Shown here piece after piece: positions 19,157 through 27,240 of a DNA stretch of 64,000 bases. Position numbers and translations under genes: made by a program. This stretch comes from SZUA-430 sp034440355 (lineage in GTDB: Bacteria; Pseudomonadota; Alphaproteobacteria; Micropepsales; Micropepsaceae): assembly GCA_034440355.1 (NCBI GenBank), contig JAWXBY010000001.1, positions 33,452 to 97,451 of the forward strand, read 5' to 3'. The first letter of the stretch is position 1; each line of letters opens with the position of its first letter. The notes under the pieces are model-generated. The model saw only the letters and a program-made list of their open reading frames with translations. It was not told the DNA's origin and did no database searches.

Positions 19157-19912
19157 ATGGACCAAACGTTTCACCGGCGCCCGCTGCCAGAGAACGCGAT
19201 CGCCTTCTCCTCGCCGGAAGGCAGAGGGGTGTTCGCCGAAGCCATGGCGACTGAAGGGTTGAACGGATATTTTCCGCTCGCGGAGCAGTTCCACACGCAG
19301 TCGGATCCGGCTTTCTGCGGACTTGGATCGCTGGTCGTAACGCTCAATGCGTTGTCGATCGACCCTGGACGGCAGTGGAAGGGGCCGTGGCGATGGTTTT
19401 CGGAAGAACTGCTCGACTGCTGCGTACCGCTCTCGGACGTGCGCGAGCGCGGCGTGGATTTCGACGAGTTCGCCTGCCTCGCGCGTTGCAACGGCGCCGA
19501 TGTCGAAGTCCGCCGCCGCGATGCTTCAGGTCTCGAGAATTGGCGTGCCGCACTCGCCATTGCAGCAAGTGGGGAGGCCGTGGTTGTCGCGGCGTACGAC
19601 CGTGCCGCGCTGGGACAAACCGGCAGCGGCCACTTCTCGCCGATCGGCGGTTATCACGTGACCAGAGATCTCGCTCTCATTCTCGATGTCGCTCGTTTCA
19701 AATATCCGCCGCACTGGGTGTCGGCCGAGCGTCTTTGGCGGGCGATGGAGGGAATCGATCCCACCACGGGCCGATCTCGCGGGTGGCTGATTATTCGCCC
19801 GCACATTGGTCGCGGAAAGTCCGCTCGACCGCGTGTTGCGTGCGCGAGGACGCAGCGAGGATTGACCGCTGATGGGAGCGTTCGCGCGTACTCATTTCAC
19901 AGAAGTGGCTGA
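19157..19912 (+). CDS. Phytochelatin synthase (glutathione gamma-glutamylcysteinyltransferase)
   Basis: A 251-residue papain-fold enzyme that cleaves or transpeptidates glutathione to form phytochelatin-type thiol peptides. The catalytic triad is visible: Cys54 in 'DPAFCGLGSL', His159 in 'GSGHFSPIGGYH' and Asp177 in 'LILDVARFKYPPHW'. Length matches the short prokaryotic forms that lack the plant C-terminal domain; many of those act mainly as glutathione hydrolases. The last 35 residues are basic and unlike the family and may be a species-specific tail. It is second in a probable DUF3703-PCS-oxidoreductase operon. Confidence 0.92.
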   Translation: MDQTFHRRPLPENAIAFSSPEGRGVFAEAMATEGLNGYFPLAEQFHTQSDPAFCGLGSLVVTLNALSIDPGRQWKGPWRWFSEELLDCCVPLSDVRERGVDFDEFACLARCNGADVEVRRRDASGLENWRAALAIAASGEAVVVAAYDRAALGQTGSGHFSPIGGYHVTRDLALILDVARFKYPPHWVSAERLWRAMEGIDPTTGRSRGWLIIRPHIGRGKSARPRVACARTQRGLTADGSVRAYSFHRSG

Positions 19913-19939
19913 ATCGACCCGCCATATGGAGACTGTCGG

Positions 19940-20941
19940 ATGAAAGCGATTGTTTATCGTAGGTACGGCCCGCCCGACGTCGTCGCCCTTGCCGAGGTGC
20001 CAAAGCCAACACCCAAAGACAACGAAGTTCTGATCCGGATTCATGCGACCACGGTGACGACCGGCGATTGGAGAGCGCGAAGTCTCCATCTGCCTGGCGG
20101 GTTCGGGTTCATGGGCCGTCTCGTCTTCGGAGTCTTCGGACCGCGGCAGCCGATCCTTGGAACGGAGTTGGCCGGTATCGTCGAGACAGTCGGCAAAGCG
20201 GTGAAGCGCTTCAAAGTGGGCGATGAGGTCTTTGCGTTCCCCGGCGCGAGCTATGGCTCCCACGCGGAATACCGAGCGATGGCAGAAGACGGTCTGATCG
20301 CCATCAAGCCCGCGAACCTGTCTTTTGAAGAGGCCGCAGCCCTGTCGTTTGGCGGAACGAATGCGTTGAAGTTCCTGCGCGACAAGGCCGCCATCAAACA
20401 GGGCGACGAGGTTCTGATCGTCGGGGCGTCCGGTGGCGTTGGCACGGCGGCGGTCCAGATCGCAAGGCACTTCGGCGCCGAAATAACCGCGGTCTGCAGC
20501 ACAGCCAATATCGAGCTCGTGCGCTCGATCGGCGCGAAGAAGGTGATCGACTATACCAAGGAGGATTTCGCCAAGCGCGGCGAGACCTATGACATCATCT
20601 TCGATACGACGGGTACTGTCCCGTTTGCCCGTTGCGAACCTGCGTTGAAGCCGGGCGGCCGCTTGGTCGCGGTTCAGGGAACGTTGGCCCAAGCTTTGGG
20701 CATCGGTCGGCCATCAAAGGCGAGCGGCAAGAAAGTCATCGCTGGGGTGGTGACACCGCGCGTGGAGGACCTGCAATTTCTCGCCAAGCTGGCCGAGGCC
20801 AAGGAGTTCAAACCGGTGATTGATCGCAGTTATCCACTCGAGCACGCCGCCGAAGCGCACGCCTACGTCGACAAGGGCCGCAAGAGGGGAAATGTCGTAA
20901 TGACGGTTAGGCATGCCGTTTCCGACCGAGTCGCTGCCTAG
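19940..20941 (+). CDS. MDR-family NAD(P)-dependent oxidoreductase (quinone reductase-like)
   Basis: A 333-residue medium-chain dehydrogenase/reductase. The dinucleotide loop is 'VLIVGASGGVGTAAVQIA' (about residues 158-175). It lacks the Cys and His zinc ligands of classical alcohol dehydrogenases, as expected for the quinone-oxidoreductase/enoyl-reductase branch. The N-terminus 'MKAIVYRRYGPPDVVAL' is typical. It follows the phytochelatin synthase gene by 27 bases, so it is probably cotranscribed; a role in coping with electrophiles or oxidised quinones during metal stress is possible but only inferred. Confidence 0.85.
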   Translation: MKAIVYRRYGPPDVVALAEVPKPTPKDNEVLIRIHATTVTTGDWRARSLHLPGGFGFMGRLVFGVFGPRQPILGTELAGIVETVGKAVKRFKVGDEVFAFPGASYGSHAEYRAMAEDGLIAIKPANLSFEEAAALSFGGTNALKFLRDKAAIKQGDEVLIVGASGGVGTAAVQIARHFGAEITAVCSTANIELVRSIGAKKVIDYTKEDFAKRGETYDIIFDTTGTVPFARCEPALKPGGRLVAVQGTLAQALGIGRPSKASGKKVIAGVVTPRVEDLQFLAKLAEAKEFKPVIDRSYPLEHAAEAHAYVDKGRKRGNVVMTVRHAVSDRVAA

Positions 20942-21229
20942 CGCTCGCCATCCAAAGAATCGAACTCACAGCGCGACGTCCAGGAACGGGAGAGATCCCA
21001 GAGGCGATGCCGAATTTCTGCCATAACGGTTATTCGGCGGCCCAATTGCGAACCTCACCAACGACCGTCCTCGGCGATTTCGAGACACGAGTGGCGTCCA
21101 AATCGAATGTCTTGAGATGGCTGGCTTTCTTGGATCGCCTTCACGTGTCCGCCAAAGAGCCATTGCCAAACCAATGTCTGGCTCGCGCTCGATCACTCAG
21201 TCACCCGGGCGTCTCTCCAAACGATGCGA

Positions 21230-22669
21230 TCACTCCGTGCGGCTTGGTCCAAGACGGTTTTCCTCCTTCACGGCCGATCGCCGTTCGGGTGTCACGCACA
21301 CCGTGTCCCCGTCGAAGGCCTCGCGCCAAACAAAACCCGCGATGCAAGTATGCGGACCGTAGGCGCCGTCCGGATTCCAGCGGCTCGCTGCAACGGCATT
21401 TTCTTGCGTGACCATCGTTTGCGATTCCGGCGTGACGCAGACGTAGTCGGTCCGCCGCGCCTGACGCCAACCGAATCCAGGCTTACAGCGCGGCGCCGAG
21501 GGCGGCGAATAGCTATCCGCTGCTTCGGTCGGGTTCGGATCGGTGGCCACGGTCTTCACGCCGGAAATACAGCACTTGTTCGACGCAGCTTGCGGAGCGG
21601 CGTTCTTCAAATAGCAAACCGCCTTCGGCCCTTGCACGCCCGGCCGGACATACGTCCACGCCTTGCAGCGCTCCAGCTTGGTGCACCGCGCCTGACAGAT
21701 TCCGGGGTTCGCGTCTTGCAGTTCAAACCGATGGATATCCGAACCCGCACGATCGGTGTTGTTCTCCATGCCCTCGGCCAACGCCCCGCCCGTATCGAGG
21801 CCGACGATTTTCTTGTTGAGGCCAGATATGCAGCAGGTATTTGATTTTGCGTCGGGCTCGGCGGTCTTCAGGTAACACACGCCGCTTGGTCCCTGCACGC
21901 CGGGGCGCACGTAAGTCCAGGCGCGGCAGCGATCGCCCTCAGCCTTGCACTGGTATTGACAGAATGCGGGCCCGGCGAGTTTTCCCATTACAAGCCGCTT
22001 ATAGTCCCATCCCGGACGATCGGTGTTGTCTTCCATCCCCGCACCGATTGATTGAGGCGCTGGCGGGGTGCCGGAAGTCGCCGGCCGTGAGGTGGGCGGC
22101 CAATTCGCGATTGCGCTGCAGATCAGTCCGACCGCGTTGACGTGCCCTCCGTAACGGATGGTTAGGCCGGTCGCATATTCGCTTCCCGGACACGCCTGAG
22201 AGGCTGGCGGCCATTTGCTTCCAGGTCCAAATCGACGGCGTCCTTTGAATGACCCATCGGCCGGTCGGGTACAGGAAAAATCGACGCCCGCGACATAGGC
22301 ACGACGAGCAAGTCCACCATCGGTAATTCTCTCGAACGTGATGTTGATGTCCCTGATGCCCGCGTTCGCTTCGCAATATTTTTCTTCGCCGCTTCCACCA
22401 ATGCCGCCTCTAGGCGGGGCCAGCACGACAACATCATGAGTTGTGAATCCCGGTATATCGAGACGCGCACACATGAGGCTGATCTGATCGATCCACAATC
22501 CCGTCCGTCCGGTGAACCCAACCAGAATATGCCCGCCGGGACAGCGAACCTCTTCGCCGCGGTCGCCCTTTCCGCCCTCCGGCGGAAAGACGGTCGCCAA
22601 AGCTGGAAACGTTGCCCATACGATCGCCGCCACGATCCCGAACGCCGCAAAGCCAAACCCCCGCTGCAT
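21230..22669 (-). CDS. Exported PAN/Apple-domain protein with CVTP repeats
   Basis: A 479-residue secreted protein. After a signal peptide ('AAIVWATFPALA') comes a Cys-containing domain ('VFPPEGGKGDRGEEVRCPGG') shared with the truncated paralogue at 24508. Two PAN_4-type modules follow: 'MEDNTDRPGWDYKRL' with 'CRAWTYVRPGVQGP', and 'MENNTDRAGSDIHRF' with 'CKAWTYVRPGVQGP', each with paired Cys residues for disulfides. The C-terminus has two short 'VCVTPE' repeats. PAN modules bind proteins or sugars. GGAGAGA precedes the ATG. It is the third gene of an apparent operon after the protease gene; the spacing is 35 bases. Confidence 0.8.
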   Translation of the reverse strand: MQRGFGFAAFGIVAAIVWATFPALATVFPPEGGKGDRGEEVRCPGGHILVGFTGRTGLWIDQISLMCARLDIPGFTTHDVVVLAPPRGGIGGSGEEKYCEANAGIRDINITFERITDGGLARRAYVAGVDFSCTRPADGSFKGRRRFGPGSKWPPASQACPGSEYATGLTIRYGGHVNAVGLICSAIANWPPTSRPATSGTPPAPQSIGAGMEDNTDRPGWDYKRLVMGKLAGPAFCQYQCKAEGDRCRAWTYVRPGVQGPSGVCYLKTAEPDAKSNTCCISGLNKKIVGLDTGGALAEGMENNTDRAGSDIHRFELQDANPGICQARCTKLERCKAWTYVRPGVQGPKAVCYLKNAAPQAASNKCCISGVKTVATDPNPTEAADSYSPPSAPRCKPGFGWRQARRTDYVCVTPESQTMVTQENAVAASRWNPDGAYGPHTCIAGFVWREAFDGDTVCVTPERRSAVKEENRLGPSRTE

Positions 22670-22704
22670 GTTCTCTCCGCTCGTTCTACAGTCGTAGACT
22701 ACGA

Positions 22705-24453
22705 CTATCTCTTAACTGTCCCCGAAACACAGCACGTATTGGCCACAGGCGCCGGCGTCGACCGCTTCAGGTAGCAAACCCCCGTTGGGCCCTGGATGCC
22801 GGCACGCACGAACGTCCACGCCCGACAACGTTTGTCGCCGACGCAGGCGGCGCGGCACGGATGCGCATCGTCCATCCGGTAGCTCTCATAGTCCGAACCC
22901 GGGCGGTCGGTGTTATTCTCGGGCGGCGAGATGACGGGCGTGACGTTGTCCGGACTCAAGGCGCCGGGACTCGTGCGGCTGGGTTCGAACGGCCGCTCCT
23001 GAGCCGCCGCCCGCGTCGGCGCCAGCCGACTTTCTTCCCTCACCTGCGCACGCCGGTTGGGTGTGACGCACACTGTGTCCCCGTTGAAGGCCTCGCGCCA
23101 AACAAGGCCCGCGATGCAGGTGTTGGGGCCGTAAGCGCCGTTCGCGTCCCAACGCGACGACGCGGTCGCGTTTTCGTCCTGCACGGTCGCAAACGACTCT
23201 CGCGTCACGCACACCGCATCGCTAGGCCGCGCCTTGCGCTGCACGAAGGGCAGGCTGCAGCCGGCGCTCGTTGGTACGCCCGCAACGCCTCCATCCTCCC
23301 GCTGGGCAGCGCCGCCCGTGTCGGGCGGGGTTGGAGCCAGTGGCCCGCGTTCGGTCACGCCGCCAGCTCCCATTTTCGTTGGCGGCGCGCCTGAGATCGC
23401 ACTCAGAATATTGTTACGGATGGTGTGAATCGCGTCGCTTTTGCACACCCAGATATCTTTCGCCCATTGCCAATCTGCATTGCCGTTGGGCAGATCCATG
23501 CGTCCTGTTGCGTAGTCGAACCAACACTTGCTGTGGACGCCAAGAATCCCAAGCAAGGTTCCGTTGGGGGAAAGCACGAAATCGGCCCCGCCGCTATCGC
23601 CACCGCCGATGATTTGAGCGCGTGAATTTGGGGTGAGGAAGTACTCAATGTCTGAGCCTTCCAGAATCGGGAAAACACCGCTCCTGTAGTTGTCGTCAAA
23701 GGCTCCAGGAACTTGGGGGGGGCCCTCTAGAGCCATGATGGCGAGACCCTGCCCGTAGGATTGTACCTGAAGGGAAGTGTCCGTCGCCTCGCGCGGTGAT
23801 GCTGCGTAAAGCAGTTTGACCTTGCCGCCCAGCTCGGCCGCGTCAGCGCCGAGCATGATAAGTGCAACGTCGAGTCCGCTCGGACATTGCTGGCTGGGTG
23901 GACAAAGCGGGATGCTGTCGTAACGCACGATTTGCCGGGCCGAGAAAGATTTGGGACTCCAGCTCGCTGTGACGGTGATTTGGTCTAGAGGCTGTGTGGG
24001 GGCGCCGGGTCCAAATTTTCCGGTCGTCGTGATGCAGTGTGCGGCTGTGAGAACGTTGTATCGATTTAGAAGGGTGCCGCTGCATGTGCCTGAAACCGAT
24101 ACCAGCCCCAACTCTTTCTGCACGTTGACCGGCACCGGATCGCCGTTGACCAGCGCTTGACTGACCGACCCGATCCGGCACGACGCTTGCCGGTCACGGC
24201 GTGCGGCCTCTTCTTGATCGCGTTGAACCTGCGATGCTGTCCGACACCATCCATAGTGCGCGTTGAAATCCAACGTCCATTGTGGACCGGTGGATCTGCA
24301 GGTTTTGGCATTGGTTTGTGCCGCTCGGACGGCCTTCGACGCGTAGATGAGGCAGTTGACATTGGCGGCCTGCGACTCTGTGCTATTGGCGAGAAATGCC
24401 AAAAATACGAGCGTCGCCATCCAGGCCTTTAGGATTCTCGGTACCGACTGCAT
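22705..24453 (-). CDS. Exported trypsin-like serine protease with C-terminal PAN module
   Basis: A 582-residue secreted S1-family protease. From MQSVPRIL: signal peptide to about residue 29; catalytic His139 in 'NVLTAAHCITT', Asp195 in 'SGLDVALIML' and Ser287 in 'IGGGDSGGADF', a complete triad in the right order. A Pro/Gly linker follows, then two CVT(P/R) repeats ('DAVCVTRESFATV', 'GDTVCVTPNRRAQV') and one PAN module ('ENNTDRPGSDYESY' with 'CRAWTFVRAGIQGP'). The linked repeats and PAN module are shared with its downstream neighbour, so the two probably target the same surface or ligand. GAGGGGAG precedes the ATG at 24453. Confidence 0.87.
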   Translation of the reverse strand: MQSVPRILKAWMATLVFLAFLANSTESQAANVNCLIYASKAVRAAQTNAKTCRSTGPQWTLDFNAHYGWCRTASQVQRDQEEAARRDRQASCRIGSVSQALVNGDPVPVNVQKELGLVSVSGTCSGTLLNRYNVLTAAHCITTTGKFGPGAPTQPLDQITVTASWSPKSFSARQIVRYDSIPLCPPSQQCPSGLDVALIMLGADAAELGGKVKLLYAASPREATDTSLQVQSYGQGLAIMALEGPPQVPGAFDDNYRSGVFPILEGSDIEYFLTPNSRAQIIGGGDSGGADFVLSPNGTLLGILGVHSKCWFDYATGRMDLPNGNADWQWAKDIWVCKSDAIHTIRNNILSAISGAPPTKMGAGGVTERGPLAPTPPDTGGAAQREDGGVAGVPTSAGCSLPFVQRKARPSDAVCVTRESFATVQDENATASSRWDANGAYGPNTCIAGLVWREAFNGDTVCVTPNRRAQVREESRLAPTRAAAQERPFEPSRTSPGALSPDNVTPVISPPENNTDRPGSDYESYRMDDAHPCRAACVGDKRCRAWTFVRAGIQGPTGVCYLKRSTPAPVANTCCVSGTVKR

Positions 24454-24507
24454 CGACTCCCCTCGGCCTCCAGGGCCTTTTGTTGGCACGCTTAACCGCG
24501 CAACCGT

Positions 24508-24780
24508 TCAGCAAACGCAACTGCGCGCCGGCCCAGGCGGACGAAGCACAAAAGCATCTTGGGTTGTGAATCCCGGTATCACGAGACGCGCGCACATCAA
24601 GCTGATCTGCTCGACCCAACTTCCCATCCGTCCCGAGAAGCCGACGGGGACATGCCCGTCGGGGCAGCGAACCTCCTCGCTGCGGTCCCCTGGCCCGCCC
24701 TTCGGTGGAAAGACCGTTGCTTGCGCTGTGCCAACCCGCAGATGCCCGACCAAGGCAATGCGAGTGAGCGTCAGTTTCAT
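24508..24780 (-). CDS. Short paralogue of the PAN protein N-terminal domain, probably truncated
   Basis: A 90-residue exported protein: signal peptide-like start MKLTLTRIAL, then 'ATVFPPKGGPGDRSEEVRCP' and 'QISLMCARLVIPGFTTQDAF'. These match residues about 25-80 of the PAN protein at 21230 almost position by position. Similarity breaks just after 'FTTQD', and the frame ends 'RPPGPARSCVC'. It is first in line with the protease and PAN genes. It may be a decayed duplicate or a real single-domain exported protein. AGGGGAAAACAGG precedes the start. Confidence 0.6.
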   Translation of the reverse strand: MKLTLTRIALVGHLRVGTAQATVFPPKGGPGDRSEEVRCPDGHVPVGFSGRMGSWVEQISLMCARLVIPGFTTQDAFVLRPPGPARSCVC

Positions 24781-24931
24781 CCTGTTTTCCCCTGGCGGCT
24801 GTGCGGAGGGCGTATGGCCACATCGCAAAGCGACCCCCCGTGGCCCAGAGGGTGATTGCGTCCCCGCATCGCGCGGCCTTACGGTTGCACCTATCGACAT
24901 CCGAACATGCACGCGGGTCGTGTACCCGTCA

Positions 24932-24961
24932 GGACTTTTCTCCGACCTTTTTCGGACTTTT
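24932..24961. promoter_or_regulatory. Direct repeat in the divergent regulator/protease promoter
   Basis: GGACTTTT occurs at 24932-24939 and 24954-24961, 22 bp apart, which is two helical turns. A small inverted repeat, TCCGA/TCGGA, lies at 24941-24956. OmpR/CadC-type winged helices bind tandem direct repeats, so this is a plausible operator for the adjoining regulator. It is inferred from position only. Confidence 0.4.
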
Positions 24962-24987
24962 GGCTCAACAGGTGCGAATTGCCCACG

Positions 24988-26925
24988 ATGAGTGGCCCCT
25001 CTAAGCGGATCGACCTGGTAAGCGAAGTCGACTTCCGCCTGGGCGACCTCCTTGTCAGGCCTTCGCAGTGCACCATCGGACTTGCGGGAGCAGACGAGCG
25101 GATCGAAGCGCGCGTGATGGAGGTCCTCGTCGCGCTCCACAGATCGGAAGGACGAACGGTCTCGCGCGACCAGTTGATCGAGGCATGTTGGGCTGGCCGC
25201 GCCGTCAGCGACGACGCGATCGCACGCGTCATAGCAAAGCTGCGCCTCGTCGCGCGCGCCGCCGATCCGCCGCAGTTCAAGATCGAGACCGTGCCGCGTG
25301 TCGGCTTTCGGCTGGAGGCGCCGCCGACGAATGGGTCCGCACCTGCTCCCGCGCCACCGGCAGACGCCTTTGAGCGGCATCGCAGCATGTTAAGTCGCGC
25401 AACAATCGCCGCCGCCGGCGTTGCCCTAGCCCTCATCGCGATCTTAACGGCATGGGCCATGAACTCGGGAAGAGCGCGCGACCCCGCGCTCGGTGAAGGG
25501 TCCGTCCTTGTCGTGCCATTCGAGGATCTGAGTGGCCACGCGGAAATGACACGGCTTTCGCGACGCGCGGGTGAGGCGGTCGCGCGCCGGCTCACCGCGG
25601 GAAGCGTACCGACCCTATTGAGCGGATCGCCTTCCGGGACGGACGCCGCGTCGCCGCCCGCCGCCGAACTGCTCGTGACCGGCACTGTCGACATCGAGGG
25701 CGGGAATACGGTGATCAAAGGCGCGATCAGCAGCCGCGAAAACCGCGCTGTGCTGTGGACAGGGGTCACGGAACGCCCAACGGCGGATGCTGTCGGCATA
25801 GACGAAGAGTTCGCCCGGCTTGTCGCCATCGCCCTTCGCTGCGGCTTGGGCGAACGGGCGGCTGCCAGAAGCACCCTTTCGCGCGATGTCTTTCCGATGT
25901 TGTTGAGCGCGTGCGAGGCCATCGGTGTGCAGGATGTCCGCGCGCTCGAGATCACGCGCCGCCTCATCGACCGCACGCCCACGCTCGCCGGCGCGCATGC
26001 GCTGCGCGCCTATGCGCTCGCCACCCAGGCCTCGGGACTGGATTATTTGAGTGACGAGGCGGCTTCGATGACGACGCAGATGCGCGCGGCCGCCGCGCGC
26101 GCGCTGGCTCTGGATCCGAACGCTGTGTACGCCCACGCCGCGCTCGGCAAGCGCATCGGCGCAGAAGTGCGCCATCATGAGCGCGAAGGCCACTTGCTAC
26201 GGGCTCTCGCCATCGACCCCGATCATGTCCTGGCCCGGATCGAATACAGTCTGCTGTTACGCGAGGTCGGCCGCGTGGGTGCCGCGCGAGAGACGCTGAC
26301 GCGCGTGGATGACAGTGTCGGCGCACTCATCAACGGGGCTTTTCTCCACGCGATGGCAGGCGACCTTCGGTCAGCGAACAAACTCATCGATCGTCTTGCC
26401 GTCCGAAAGCCCGACTGGGCGCGTGACGCACGCTGGGTCGTCGCTACGTGGTGGGATGATCCGTCGACCGCGCTGCCGAAACTCCAGGCGCTGGCCGCGG
26501 ACGCATCAAGAACGGATGACCTGGCTTGCTTCGAAACGCATCTGACGGCCCTCGTCCGAGATGCGCCGCGCTTTCGTGGACTCACGCCCGAATGCGCTGT
26601 CGCAATGAAGGGCGATTGGAAAATTCGTATGCTCGCCAGGCAGGGCGACATCGACGCCGCCTACGCCGCGATGGAGGAGCCGCTGCCCCGGACGCGGCAA
26701 TCGCATATGTTCCTATTCTATCCGGAAATGAAGGCGTTTCGCGCCGACATGCGCTTCGTTGCGCTCGCCGAACGCCTCGGTCTCGTGAGTTACTGGCGGG
26801 CGACCGGCCATTGGCCCGACTTCTGCAGCGAGCCAGATCTGCCGTACGACTGCCAAGCATGGGGCGCGCGCAAGAGCGCATCACGCCAAAAGGCCGAGAA
26901 GCAGCGAACGCGGTTCCGAGATTGA
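24988..26925 (+). CDS. ToxR/CadC-like membrane-bound transcriptional regulator
   Basis: A 645-residue protein from MSGPSKRIDL. It has a cytoplasmic OmpR-type winged helix at about residues 10-95 ('VMEVLVALHRSEGRTVSRDQ', 'DDAIARVIAKLR', 'IETVPRVGFRL'), one membrane helix at about 135-157 ('AGVALALIAILTAWAM'), then a large C-terminal part with a TolB/FlgO-like segment and TPR-like repeats facing the periplasm. Such proteins sense at the membrane and bind DNA directly. It is divergent from the protease/PAN genes and may control them. The final roughly 18 residues are encoded by MarR-derived DNA read in another frame, so the natural C-terminus has been replaced. The frame opens earlier (24856) without support. 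Confidence 0.85.
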   Translation: MSGPSKRIDLVSEVDFRLGDLLVRPSQCTIGLAGADERIEARVMEVLVALHRSEGRTVSRDQLIEACWAGRAVSDDAIARVIAKLRLVARAADPPQFKIETVPRVGFRLEAPPTNGSAPAPAPPADAFERHRSMLSRATIAAAGVALALIAILTAWAMNSGRARDPALGEGSVLVVPFEDLSGHAEMTRLSRRAGEAVARRLTAGSVPTLLSGSPSGTDAASPPAAELLVTGTVDIEGGNTVIKGAISSRENRAVLWTGVTERPTADAVGIDEEFARLVAIALRCGLGERAAARSTLSRDVFPMLLSACEAIGVQDVRALEITRRLIDRTPTLAGAHALRAYALATQASGLDYLSDEAASMTTQMRAAAARALALDPNAVYAHAALGKRIGAEVRHHEREGHLLRALAIDPDHVLARIEYSLLLREVGRVGAARETLTRVDDSVGALINGAFLHAMAGDLRSANKLIDRLAVRKPDWARDARWVVATWWDDPSTALPKLQALAADASRTDDLACFETHLTALVRDAPRFRGLTPECAVAMKGDWKIRMLARQGDIDAAYAAMEEPLPRTRQSHMFLFYPEMKAFRADMRFVALAERLGLVSYWRATGHWPDFCSEPDLPYDCQAWGARKSASRQKAEKQRTRFRD

Positions 26926-27044
26926 AGAAAAGAATCGCGCGCGCCTTGTTCAGCGGCATCAGCGAAGAAGAAGCCCGCGCCGCGACGCAGCTGCTCACGA
27001 AAGCAGGAGCCGAGGAAAAGGATGGCCGCACCCGGGGCAGCTAA
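26876..27044 (+). pseudogene. 3-prime remnant of a MarR-family gene
   Basis: This segment encodes 'ITPKGREAANAVPRLKKR' onward to a stop, almost the same as the last 55 codons of the intact MarR gene at 17737-18180, with high DNA identity. There is no start codon or DNA-binding half. It overlaps, in a different frame, the last codons of the ToxR/CadC-like gene. It marks a past duplication or recombination. Confidence 0.8.
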
Positions 27045-27058
27045 TGGCCCAAGAGAAG

Positions 27059-27125
27059 CAGCACTCTCAATCCATCGACACGTCAGTCTCGACCGAGCCC
27101 TCATCCCCCACACTCACATCGCTGT
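27059..27125 (-). pseudogene. 3-prime remnant of a pilin-like gene
   Basis: On the minus strand this short stretch reads 'GSVETDVSMD' and a stop, matching 'DSVGIDVSPD' and the stop of the pilin-like gene at 31724. The DNA likeness continues past the stop into GAGTGCTGC. The rest of the gene is absent. It lies next to the MarR remnant. Confidence 0.6.
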
Positions 27126-27240
27126 CGTCCGCCGAAAGTGGCCACCTTGACGTATTGTTGGCCTAAGCGGGCATTCAACCGGGCTTGTCTTGAGCGTGGC
27201 TCGGCCGTCCGAAATTGGCCTTTTGCACTGCCGCTCAGCT

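Noticed and set aside
19157..19912. Phytochelatin synthase as a catalytically dead homologue
   Set aside because: Cys54, His159 and Asp177 of the triad are all in their usual contexts.
20966..21196. 76-codon minus-strand frame between the MDR oxidoreductase and the PAN protein
   Set aside because: No family features and no good ribosome site. I see nothing definite in the roughly 288-base gap.
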